Positions 1 to 7,117 of a stretch of 12,854 nucleotides of DNA are shown in pieces. The notes under the pieces are model-generated. The model saw only the letters and a list, made by a program, of their open reading frames with translations. It ran no database searches and had not been told where the DNA came from. Position numbers and translations under genes: made by a program. Within the stretch, counting starts at the first letter, position 1. Each line of letters starts with the position of its first letter. The stretch comes from an uncultured Bacteroidales bacterium (GTDB lineage Bacteria; Bacteroidota; Bacteroidia; Bacteroidales; Paludibacteraceae), in contig CALAUY010000001.1 of assembly GCA_937892015.1 (NCBI GenBank), positions 1 through 12,854 of the forward strand, in the 5' to 3' direction.

Positions 1-1215
1 GCCGACACGTATTCGGTTGTGGGTGACGCCGCTATAGTAGAAGGTGACGGCTGGAGTCCTTCCAGTTTGTCTAATGATATGACTTATAATGAATCAATGG
101 GAAAGTATGTCTATACCAGAGAAAATTTAAGTCTTTCTGCCCAAACATACAATTTTAAAATTGTTAAAAATCATAGTTATGGTAGTGGGCAATGGCCAGA
201 CGGAGTAGGTAACTTTTCTTTTAGTATCGGTTCTGCTGGAAGTTATGATATAATGTTTGTTTTTGATTTGGAGAACAATACCGCTTCTGCTCGTGTTTGC
301 ACTCATACTATGAAATTTAATAGTAATATTTCTGGAGTGTGGGTGTTAAGCGATATGGAGCGTTCAGATGATTATTTAACTTGCTCTTTTTCAGCTGATC
401 TATCAGGAAATTCCTCGTATGAGTTTGAGGTAGTTGTGGCTGGTTCGACCTATCTTGGAAATTATAATTTCAATAGCAGTTACAAGTCCGGCAACTTGGC
501 TTTTAGTAGTATTCATGCTACCATTTCAACTGCTGATGCTGGCAAGTATGTCTTCACTTACACTTACAGTAATGGTAATATGACAATCACTTACCCTGTT
601 ACATACACCCGCGAGTCTTCTCAATCAGCAAACGACTGGGGTACCATTTGCTTACCGGGTATATCGAATGTGTCTTATTATTCCAACGCTACATTCTACA
701 GCGTTGCCGGAAAGCGAGTTGATGGTAGTAACAACCCAACATCAGTGGTCCTTGTAGCAGAAAACGGCGTTTTGGAAGCAGGTCGCCCATACATTTATAA
801 AATGACTTCTGCTGGAACGTTTTCACTTCCGCACACTGGAAACGAAAGTGCGAGCGTGCACAATGGTCTTCACGGAACGTTGGTAGCCCTGTCTAATTCT
901 GAAAATGCTCTGGTTGGCAAGTACGTTTTGGTTGGGGACGTAGTTCGCAAAGTGGCTTCTGGCGCATCAGTTAATCTTGCGGCCAACCGTGCATATTTTG
1001 ATTTAACGAGCGATGAAGCAAGTGGTGGCGCTTCTGTTTATGTGGATGCCGGCGCACCAGGACGTTATATTGAGATTCCACTTGTGGAAAATACTGCAAC
1101 CTCACTCAATGAAATAAAGAACAATGATGACGTGGTTAAATTTATCCAAAACGGGCAACTCTATATCCGCCGAGATGGAAAAACGTACGACGTTATTGGT
1201 CGCAATGTGAAATAA
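1..1215 (+). CDS. Surface protein with carbohydrate-binding-like modules (5' end outside window)
   Basis: The frame is open from base 1 and codes ADTYSVVGDA before a GTG at 19, so the true start lies upstream and this is the C-terminal part of a longer protein. About residues 1-100 read like a starch-binding, X25/SusE-F-type beta-sandwich module, with a pattern of VVGDA, then NDMTYN, FKIVKNHSY, WPDGVGNF and a final YDIMFVFD strand. A second, similar module spans about 100-200 (FNSNISGVWV to TYPVTY). After it comes a domain opening with NDWGTICLPG and containing SVAGKRVDG and RPYIYK, a combination that recurs at the C-termini of Bacteroidales surface proteins. The end (NGQLYIRRDGKTYDVIGR) resembles the short tail of such exported proteins and may be a sorting signal, but I cannot prove that. 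Glycan binding at the cell surface is inferred from the fold-like pattern; no catalytic motif is visible. The gene is visibly AT-richer than those downstream. Confidence 0.75.
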   Translation, partial: ADTYSVVGDAAIVEGDGWSPSSLSNDMTYNESMGKYVYTRENLSLSAQTYNFKIVKNHSYGSGQWPDGVGNFSFSIGSAGSYDIMFVFDLENNTASARVCTHTMKFNSNISGVWVLSDMERSDDYLTCSFSADLSGNSSYEFEVVVAGSTYLGNYNFNSSYKSGNLAFSSIHATISTADAGKYVFTYTYSNGNMTITYPVTYTRESSQSANDWGTICLPGISNVSYYSNATFYSVAGKRVDGSNNPTSVVLVAENGVLEAGRPYIYKMTSAGTFSLPHTGNESASVHNGLHGTLVALSNSENALVGKYVLVGDVVRKVASGASVNLAANRAYFDLTSDEASGGASVYVDAGAPGRYIEIPLVENTATSLNEIKNNDDVVKFIQNGQLYIRRDGKTYDVIGRNVK

Positions 1216-1246
1216 CTGAATGTATAACTGCTAAATAGAAATAATT

Positions 1247-1402
1247 ATGAAATATTTTGAAAATCCAACCCTAGAGGTTGTGCGTATTGGTCAGAAAAAT
1301 ATCATTGTAACGAGTCTCGGAGTAGGAACTGACATTACATCATCCGATGGTACTATCAATGCAGGTTCTGCTGACCGTTTCCGCGACTTCGACGAGTATT
1401 AA
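1247..1402 (+). CDS. Small 51-residue protein of unknown function
   Basis: The ORF starts at ATG 1247, 31 bp after the preceding stop, and ends at TAA 1400-1402. It begins MKYFENPTLEVVRIG and ends SADRFRDFDEY. It has no cysteine, no signal peptide and no membrane segment. The first 23 residues look like an amphipathic beta segment (ENPTLEVVRIGQKNIIVTS), then comes a Gly/Ser/Thr/Asp-rich middle, then a charged aromatic tail. From memory, short proteins with an MKKYxxPxLEV-type start, a TS(x)G step and a Gly-rich remainder are common and uncharacterised in gut Bacteroidales, often beside surface proteins; I cannot confirm this by search. The close spacing and same strand suggest co-transcription with the surface protein. 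The AT-rich stretch before ATG (AATAATT) suits Bacteroidetes initiation, which depends little on Shine-Dalgarno pairing. Function unknown. Confidence 0.65.
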   Translation: MKYFENPTLEVVRIGQKNIIVTSLGVGTDITSSDGTINAGSADRFRDFDEY

Positions 1403-1443
1403 GAGCCACTGAGACGTAGTAACACGACTACAGCTGTTTGGTT

Positions 1444-1481
1444 AACGCACCTGTTTGGGATGAGACCTGGACAAGTGCGTT
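1444..1481 (+). terminator. Hairpin downstream of the 51-residue gene, possible terminator
   Basis: AACGCACCTGT at 1444-1454 pairs with ACAAGTGCGTT at 1471-1481: 7 bp, one mismatch, then 3 bp, with a 16-nt loop. It lies about 40 nt after the stop at 1402. Only a short pyrimidine run (TTTCC) follows, so an intrinsic terminator is possible but not textbook. Confidence 0.4.
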
Positions 1482-1483
1482 TC

Positions 1484-1510
1484 CTATTCGTTCAATTCGT
1501 TCTATTCGTG
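1484..1510. repeat. 9-bp tandem repeat, three units
   Basis: Three adjacent 9-bp units are seen: CTATTCGTT, CAATTCGTT, CTATTCGTG. They follow the hairpin at 1444-1481 and code for nothing evident. The period matches the 9-bp arrays at 9375-9410 and 12518-12580, but the unit sequence differs. Confidence 0.6.
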
Positions 1511-1543
1511 TTCAAAAAAATATCCACCTCTCGCTCTACCCCT

Positions 1544-1756
1544 CAGCTTTCGGTACTAATCTGACTCCTCCCCTAAGGTAGGGGAGGGGGACCGCTTGCG
1601 GGGGAGGGGTATGAAACAATTTACGAATAACACAATTTACGAATAACACAATTTACGATTGGACGATTTACGATAGGACGATTTACGATAGGACGAGTTA
1701 CCGCCCTTACGGGCTATTGGACCACACGAAGTGATCATACCCATTGGGGTAAAGAA
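1544..1756. repeat. Dispersed hairpin-rich intergenic element, copy 1 (interrupted)
   Basis: The head (from 1544) reads CAGCTTTCGGTACTAATC, nearly the same as 12591 onward. It is followed by a 9-bp perfect stem CCTCCCCTA / TAGGGGAGG (1567-1575 and 1579-1587, loop AGG). The tail at 1723-1756 (CACACGAAGTGATCATACCC, then GGGGTAAAGAA) matches the tail of copy 3 at 12795-12827. In copy 3 the tail directly follows the hairpin. Here the two halves are separated by a GC-rich stretch, the tandem array at 1616-1700 and a small hairpin GCCC-TTAC-GGGC (1703-1714). The tail itself can fold as TACCC/GGGTA. No ORF of note lies in it; it is an intergenic structured repeat of unknown role. Confidence 0.6.
1616..1700. 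repeat. 15/16-bp tandem repeat array
   Basis: Units are ACAATTTACGAATAAC at 1616-1631 and 1632-1647 (identical), ACAATTTACGATTGG at 1648-1662, ACGATTTACGATAGG at 1663-1677 and 1678-1692 (identical), and a decayed unit starting ACGAGTTACC at 1693. Units drift gradually along the array, as expected from stepwise duplication. It sits inside copy 1 of the dispersed hairpin element. Confidence 0.8.
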
Positions 1757-1914
1757 ATTTACAAATTGATGTAAAAGTATGCGAGGCTGTACGGAGAGGG
1801 TAGCAAGACCGTTCGAAGGGGGTTGCAAAAAGTTGTACAAACTTTTGCGGAAATGAAGACGCCCAAACAAAACAAATGAAAAACTTCCAAAAACGGACTT
1901 TTGGGCACTTTTGC

Positions 1915-1950
1915 TTCATATATGCAACAAAAAACGTAAAAAAGTGCTTG
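1915..1950. repeat. A/T-rich dispersed motif, copy 1
   Basis: TTCATATATGCAA (1915-1927) followed by GTAAAAAAGTGCTT (1936-1949) matches 12441-12486 in the same order and orientation, with different spacing. Here it precedes the promoter of the TPR operon. At the other site it contains the -33 box of a promoter pointing the opposite way. Nearby hairpins in this gene-free stretch are GCAAAA(A)GTT/AACTTTTGC (1825-1848) and CCAAAA/TTTTGG (1887-1904). Confidence 0.5.
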
Positions 1951-1975
1951 TCGGCGTACTTTTTTTGCCTTTTTA

Positions 1976-2007
1976 TTTGCACATGTCAAAAAATTTTTGT
2001 AACTTTG
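1976..2007 (+). promoter_or_regulatory. Bacteroidetes sigma-ABfr-type promoter of the TPR operon
   Basis: A -33 box TTTG at 1976-1979 is followed by exactly 20 nt and the -7 box TAACTTTG at 2000-2007. This matches the published Bacteroides consensus (TTTG, about 19-21 nt, TAnnTTTG). The start of transcription should lie a few bases past 2007, giving a leader of about 170 nt that consists mostly of the tandem repeat at 2004-2165. Confidence 0.8.
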
Positions 2008-2165
2008 CACCGCATTATTGCGTAATTTCGGTTTGTAACCGCATTATTGTGTAATGTCGGTTTGCACCGCATTATTGTGTAATGTCGGTTTGTAATAGCA
2101 TTATTGCGTAATGTCGGTTTGCACCGCATTATTGTGTAATGTCGGTTTGTAATCGTATTATTGCG
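2004..2165 (+). repeat. 28/29-bp tandem hairpin array in the leader of the TPR operon
   Basis: Five clear units and one decayed unit (from 2149) follow the pattern TTTG-(CAC or TAAY)-CGCATTATTGYGTAATGTCGG. Unit starts alternate between GCAC and GTAA, giving a 57-bp higher-order period. Each good unit can fold as ACCG-CATTA-TTGYG-TAATG-(T)-CGGT, a 9-bp stem with one bulged T; units 2, 3 and 5 are the best. The first unit begins with the TTTGCACC of the promoter's own -7 box. Consecutive TTTG motifs are separated by 20 nt plus a TNNN, the spacing of a Bacteroidetes promoter, although the repeats have TCGGTTTG rather than TAnnTTTG. There are no unique spacers, so it is not a CRISPR. Confidence 0.85.
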
Positions 2166-2184
2166 TGGTGCAGAATAGAAGATA

Positions 2185-5100
2185 ATGACAGACATGAAAA
2201 AACGATTCGTACTTATTGCTTTGTGCGCCATCGTGGCGTGGCCGCTGCGAGCGCAGTGGTCGGAGATATATGCGTCCGACGATGCCGAATATACTGAAGG
2301 AATCGCGCTCTATCAACAGGGGCAGTTCGCTACAGCGCAAGCCCATCTGCAAGACTACAAGGACGATTTCTATTTCGTCGCTTGTGCTTTTGAGTTGCGT
2401 CAACCTCTTGCACAGAAGTACCTCAAGGAGTATCTGTCGGAACATCCCTACACGCCTTACGCCTCAGAAGTGCATTACATGCTGGGGGTGCTGCGCGTGG
2501 AGGCAGGCAAGTATCGTGCAGCTCGCAAGGAGTTGTCGAAAGCCGTCAAGGACGAGCTGTTCCGCCAGCATCAAGATGCCCTCTCTTTCTACGCGGGCTA
2601 TGCCCATCTGCAGATGAACGACTTGCGGGCAGCGGCGCGCGAGTTCGAAAGCATACGTTATCATGAGGGACCGTATGCGCAGATGGCCACGTACTACTAT
2701 GGCTATGCCGAGTATGCTATCGGCAACTATGGCAAGGCACTGCCCGCACTGCTCTCGGTGGAGAAAACGCATAAGTTCGGGTCCATCGTGCCGTACTATA
2801 TCGTCCAGATGTACTACCAACAAGGTCAGTACGACCAAGTGGAGGCTCGTGCCAAAGCGCTACTGGCGCAAGGCGTGGATGCGGGCATCAACCGCAGCGA
2901 GCTCTACCGTATTCTCGGTGAGATTGCCTATCAGCAGCACGAGTACGACAGCTGTATCGTGCATCTGAAAGAGTACACCCGACTGGCCGCAGAACAAGGC
3001 GAGAAGCCCGTTCGAGAAGACCTTTACTTACTGGGTATCAGCGAGTACATGACCAATCGTCCGGCAGATGCCATCACCTCGCTCAAACAGGTTAAGCCCA
3101 TCAACGACACCATCACGCAATCGACGCAACTGCACCTCGGGCATTGTTATCGCTCGCAAGGACAGATACAGCAAGCCAAGATGGCGTACGCCGCTGCTAT
3201 GCGGTTCAGCGGTAACGGCAAAGAGATGCCCACAGCCGTCAAGACACGCGAAGAGGCAATGTACAACTATGCACTCACCACATACGAGTCAGGCACAGCA
3301 CTCGGCGAGTCCGTAACTGCTTTCACCGATTTCATCGACGCTTTCCCGCAATCAGCCCATCGGACGGAGATATATTCGCTGCTCTCGTCGGCTTTCATGC
3401 GGTCGAAAGACTTTACCCGCTCGCTTAACGCCCTCAATGCCATCGAGAACCCCACGCGCGAGATGATTCTGACCAAACAGTACTTGCGTTACCAACTCGG
3501 CACGGACGCTTTCCTCAATGGCAAGTACAGCACGGCCATCGGCTGGTTCGACGAGGTGATAAACAACAGTTCACTCTCCACCCTCAGCGGCATGAACGAC
3601 GCAACCATCTACCTACGCGAGTCGTGGTTCTGGAAGGCGGAGAGCGAGTACCGACTCGCACAATACGACGAAGCGGCACAATCCGTCAAAGCTTTCCGCA
3701 GCAGTGCAACCGCTGCACAGTCACCTAACTACCCCATTGCCAATTACTTACAGGCGTATATCCATTTCCGCCTCAAGGAGTATAAAGCAGCCTCGATGCG
3801 CTTCAAGATGTTCATCGAACGGGCCGACAAAACGCAAGGGACGTACGCCGATGCGCTCAGTCGAATAGGCGATTGCGCCTTTGCTGAACGCGATTTTGTG
3901 GAGGCCGAGTCATGGTACGCCAAGGCTATTCAGACGGGCGCAGCGGGCATCGATTATGCGCTCTTCCAGCGCGGTTACACGTTCGGACTCTTGGGGCGTC
4001 ACAGCGACAAAATCACGCAGATGGATCGCCTCGTGCGACTCTATCCCCGCTCCGATTACGCCGATGATGCGCTCTACGAGACTGCTCGTGCTGAGCTCCG
4101 ACGCGACAACACAGACGGCGCCATCAACGCATACGACCGACTGCTGCAAGGTTACCCAAGCTCAACGCTCGCACGCAAAGCGGCACTGGAAAAAGCGATG
4201 TTGTACTACAACGACCGACACTACGACAACGCCATCGAGGCGTACAAAGTGGTGGTGGATAAATACCCTAACTCCGATGAGGCCAAAGCGGCTTTAGAGG
4301 GTATCGAGACGTGTTACGTAGAGACTAACCGCGTGTCAGAGTACCTCGCCTACGCCAAGACGCTCAAGACCGGCCTGGCTGTGGTGTCCGATGAAGACTC
4401 ACTCACTTTCGCCGCGGCCGAACGGCTCTACCTGACGAACAAATACAGCGAAGCTATTCCCGCCCTCGATCAGTACATCAACGCTTTCTGCGACAATGGC
4501 AAGTACTGCATCCAAGCCCGCTATTTCCTCGCCGACTCGCATTACCGACTCGGACATAAACTGCAAGCCAAACAGGCGTTTATCACGCTTGCGGCACTTC
4601 GCGGCAATGTGCACGAAGAAGAGGCAACCCTTCGCGTAGCAGAGATAACGTACGATGAGCACGATTATCAGACATCTCTGCGCTATTTCCAACATCTGCA
4701 AGAGGTGGCCTCATCCAACAAGAACACCGATATAGCCCGTCTCGGCATACTCCGCTCCGCGTATTTTCTCGGCGACAACGCCACCACCATCGAGATTGCT
4801 TCACTACTGCTCAACGAGCCCACGACCGACTACGACGTGCAGCAAGAAGCGCGTTACAACCGCGCCAAGGCGTACGTGGCTCTCAAGCAGTACAACGAGG
4901 CCATTGCTGACTTGCGACCACTGGCCGAAGAGGTGCGCACCGAACATGGGGCAGAGGCCGAGTACCTACTCGCACAGACGTTCTTCGACCAAGATAACCT
5001 CGATGCTGCCGAAGATGAAGTGATGGCATTCGCCGGCATGAACACATCGCACCAGTACTGGTTAGCGCGCGCTTTCGTGCTACTCGCCGACATTTACGTG

Positions 5101-5277
5101 CGCCGCGGCGATGATTTCCAGGCGCAACAGTATCTGCTCTCACTGCAACAGAACTACCGCGCTGACGACGACATCAGTACGCTCTGCGCTGACAGACTCG
5201 ATGCCATCGTGGCACGTAACTTAGAATCCTCTAACCACGAAGAAGATGATGATGACGAAGATGAAGACGAAGATTAA
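2185..5277 (+). CDS. Large periplasmic tetratricopeptide-repeat protein
   Basis: 1030 residues. The start may be ATG 2185 or ATG 2194; the second gives a more typical export signal (MKKRFVLIALCAIVAWPLRA, cleavage before QW). After the signal the protein is almost entirely helical TPR repeats. They start at about residue 33 (YTEGIALYQQGQFATAQAHL) and are especially clear at about 560-720, where units end in YPRSD, YPSS and YPNSDEAKAALEGIE, much like the repeats of BamD and CpoB/YbgF. Such repeats bind other proteins in the periplasm. The last 12 residues are all acidic (EEDDDDEDEDED), an unusual tail that could bind metal or basic partners. It is the first gene of an operon with the overlapping beta-barrel gene, so the two products probably work together at the outer membrane. 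The array at 2004-2165 forms its leader. The exact role is unknown; I recall similar large TPR proteins as common in Bacteroidales. Confidence 0.9.
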   Translation: MTDMKKRFVLIALCAIVAWPLRAQWSEIYASDDAEYTEGIALYQQGQFATAQAHLQDYKDDFYFVACAFELRQPLAQKYLKEYLSEHPYTPYASEVHYMLGVLRVEAGKYRAARKELSKAVKDELFRQHQDALSFYAGYAHLQMNDLRAAAREFESIRYHEGPYAQMATYYYGYAEYAIGNYGKALPALLSVEKTHKFGSIVPYYIVQMYYQQGQYDQVEARAKALLAQGVDAGINRSELYRILGEIAYQQHEYDSCIVHLKEYTRLAAEQGEKPVREDLYLLGISEYMTNRPADAITSLKQVKPINDTITQSTQLHLGHCYRSQGQIQQAKMAYAAAMRFSGNGKEMPTAVKTREEAMYNYALTTYESGTALGESVTAFTDFIDAFPQSAHRTEIYSLLSSAFMRSKDFTRSLNALNAIENPTREMILTKQYLRYQLGTDAFLNGKYSTAIGWFDEVINNSSLSTLSGMNDATIYLRESWFWKAESEYRLAQYDEAAQSVKAFRSSATAAQSPNYPIANYLQAYIHFRLKEYKAASMRFKMFIERADKTQGTYADALSRIGDCAFAERDFVEAESWYAKAIQTGAAGIDYALFQRGYTFGLLGRHSDKITQMDRLVRLYPRSDYADDALYETARAELRRDNTDGAINAYDRLLQGYPSSTLARKAALEKAMLYYNDRHYDNAIEAYKVVVDKYPNSDEAKAALEGIETCYVETNRVSEYLAYAKTLKTGLAVVSDEDSLTFAAAERLYLTNKYSEAIPALDQYINAFCDNGKYCIQARYFLADSHYRLGHKLQAKQAFITLAALRGNVHEEEATLRVAEITYDEHDYQTSLRYFQHLQEVASSNKNTDIARLGILRSAYFLGDNATTIEIASLLLNEPTTDYDVQQEARYNRAKAYVALKQYNEAIADLRPLAEEVRTEHGAEAEYLLAQTFFDQDNLDAAEDEVMAFAGMNTSHQYWLARAFVLLADIYVRRGDDFQAQQYLLSLQQNYRADDDISTLCADRLDAIVARNLESSNHEEDDDDEDEDED

Positions 5278-7087
5278 CTATATGGCGGCTCTGTGGAGCC
5301 TCATCCTGCTATGCCCCCTCGGACTGCTTGCCCAGACAACCGACGATGAGCCGCAAGTGCCCAATGACAGCGTCATCGACCGCACGGTGACGGTCGAACG
5401 TGAGTTTCAACCAACCGTGAAAGCAGCGGACAAACTATCGACTAAACCACAGGTGTATCAACCTGTTATGGACGAAGCGACCGTCACCTACAGCGACTTC
5501 AGTTCGCCGCTCGGCATCGAGAAGAACGTGAGCACGCTCGGCTATGCATCCACTGCGTTCAACCGCCCACGCATACGGCACGGATACATCCGCGGCGGAG
5601 TAGGACATACGAACACGATGCTCGACTTCAATTATCGCGTCGATGACGAGACGCTCGGCATTCGTAACGCGAAAGGTAAAGCGGTCAACGAGGGCTATCT
5701 CGACCTACATGCCAACCATTTCGGGCAATGGGGCAGAAAAACGCTGGAGAAGAGTTCGCTCGGACTCGACTACACGTACACTTTCCCCGCTACTCAACTG
5801 TATTTCAGCGCATCCGGCGGCAATGAGTTCTTCAACCATTACTACCACCATATCGACACCACCACGAATAGGTTCGACCCCGACTGGCGGTTCAGCACCA
5901 ACTCCACTGACAATCAGACGTTCTGGACAGCTGACGCACACATTGGCGTACAGAACGTGCCCGGCGCGGACGTACTCTACCACGTGCAGACGGGGTACGA
6001 GGGATTCTTCATCCCCGGCACACTCGCTATACAAGAGCATCAAGTGCATACCCAAGCACTGTTTGAGTGGTCGAAAGAGGCGCACAGTGCCGGTCTTCAC
6101 GCCGATGTAGAGAACCGGTTCTACACTACCACGAAGCTTGCCGCGAAGCACAGCATACACGTTGAGCCGTACTACGGATACAAGGGCAACCGCATACGTG
6201 TACATGCAGGCGTAAATTTCGACCTCGGACTCGGCGGATACAAGGGACGACTCAACCAATCCCAGACGAACGCGTTCGGCATCTCACCTAACGTACATTT
6301 CGAGGCAGACATCACCAAGACGTGGCTCACGTTCTTCCTCGACGCTGTCGGTGGACTCCGAGCAGAAAGCATACATGAGGAACTCAGCGAGAACCGATTC
6401 CTCGACATCCAAAACCTCTACGATGTGATTAACAATGGTTGCTGTGCCGCCTATACGCCGGTCGATGCTACAGCAGGATTTCGATTCAAACCGTTGCCAA
6501 CGCTGCTCTTCGACGTTCATGCAGGCTATGCGATAATCCTCGATGAGCACGTGCTTGGTTTCGATGGCAACAAGTTCCGCCATTTCGAACAAGATCAACA
6601 GATAGTCAAGGTCGGTGGATCACTGCACTACCATTTTCAGGACATCTTCACCATGGAGATAGGTGGCGACTATTTCTATTGTCCGAGTCGCGAACTGGTG
6701 ACAGACGCGGGCTCGGCATTAGAACTTACGCAAGACAGTGCCTTCACGGCCTCTCCGTACGGCAAGCCCAAATGGCGCATCCACGCTCGGTTCGATGGAC
6801 GCATTGACAAGCATTGGTCGCTTTATTCGGATAACTACTTGGTCGGCAGTCGAGCTGTGCTCATGGTGTCCGACCAAGGGACGTACGTGCAGAAAGAGGC
6901 AGACCGCACGCTCAAGCCGTATTTCGACCTCAACGTCGGCGTCGAGTATGCCTACAACGACCGACTCGCTTTCTTCGGACAACTCAACAATTTCCTCGCA
7001 TGGACGGCCGACTTTACGCCGCTCATCCTCTACGGGACGCCCTCACAAGGCGTCAACTGCCTCTTTGGCGTGAGTTGGAACTTCTAA
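5261..7087 (+). CDS. Outer-membrane beta-barrel protein partnered with the TPR protein
   Basis: About 608 residues. In-frame ATGs occur at 5246, 5249, 5252, 5261 and 5282. I prefer 5261, because MKTKINYMAALWSLILLCPLGLLAQ-type residues form a normal signal peptide with a basic front, and this start overlaps the TPR gene by 17 bp (32 bp with 5246). After the signal comes a periplasmic stretch (DSVIDRTVTVEREFQPTVKA, then a Pro-rich KPQVYQPV). Alternating strands rich in Tyr, Phe and Gly follow up to the C-terminal FGVSWNF, the aromatic end used for barrel insertion. There is no plug domain and no TonB box that I can see, so although relatives are often labelled TonB-dependent receptors, it may instead be a passive channel or a scaffold. 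Overlap with the upstream gene implies translational coupling. Substrate unknown. Confidence 0.85.
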   Translation: MKTKINYMAALWSLILLCPLGLLAQTTDDEPQVPNDSVIDRTVTVEREFQPTVKAADKLSTKPQVYQPVMDEATVTYSDFSSPLGIEKNVSTLGYASTAFNRPRIRHGYIRGGVGHTNTMLDFNYRVDDETLGIRNAKGKAVNEGYLDLHANHFGQWGRKTLEKSSLGLDYTYTFPATQLYFSASGGNEFFNHYYHHIDTTTNRFDPDWRFSTNSTDNQTFWTADAHIGVQNVPGADVLYHVQTGYEGFFIPGTLAIQEHQVHTQALFEWSKEAHSAGLHADVENRFYTTTKLAAKHSIHVEPYYGYKGNRIRVHAGVNFDLGLGGYKGRLNQSQTNAFGISPNVHFEADITKTWLTFFLDAVGGLRAESIHEELSENRFLDIQNLYDVINNGCCAAYTPVDATAGFRFKPLPTLLFDVHAGYAIILDEHVLGFDGNKFRHFEQDQQIVKVGGSLHYHFQDIFTMEIGGDYFYCPSRELVTDAGSALELTQDSAFTASPYGKPKWRIHARFDGRIDKHWSLYSDNYLVGSRAVLMVSDQGTYVQKEADRTLKPYFDLNVGVEYAYNDRLAFFGQLNNFLAWTADFTPLILYGTPSQGVNCLFGVSWNF

Positions 7088-7117
7088 AGAACTCCTTTAA
7101 AAACTCCTAAAAACAGG

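Noticed and set aside
1637..2010. Several minus-strand ORFs of 77-91 residues
   Set aside because: They cover hairpins, tandem repeats and A/T-rich DNA, overlap each other in different frames, and show no domain-like pattern. The likeness of one to the ORF at 12428-12703 is explained by the shared A/T-rich DNA motif.
2004..2165. CRISPR array
   Set aside because: The 28/29-bp units are directly adjacent, without unique spacers, and sit in a promoter-proximal leader. No cas genes are present.
1986..2231. Minus-strand 81-residue ORF with repeated NRHYTIMRCKPTL
   Set aside because: This is the tandem DNA repeat translated backwards. The opposite strand carries the promoter and leader.
5705..6259. 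Minus-strand 184-residue ORF inside the beta-barrel gene
   Set aside because: It is a long shadow frame. The plus-strand frame has a signal peptide, barrel pattern and C-terminal Phe, while this one shows no recognisable features.
5246..7087. Classing the 608-613 residue barrel as a full TonB-dependent receptor
   Set aside because: No plug-domain motifs comparable to those of the receptor at 7118-9448 are visible, and the periplasmic part before the strands is too short.
7088..7117. Shared terminator between the two convergent genes
   Set aside because: The 30-bp gap contains only short CTCCT/AAAA repeats and no convincing stem-loop.
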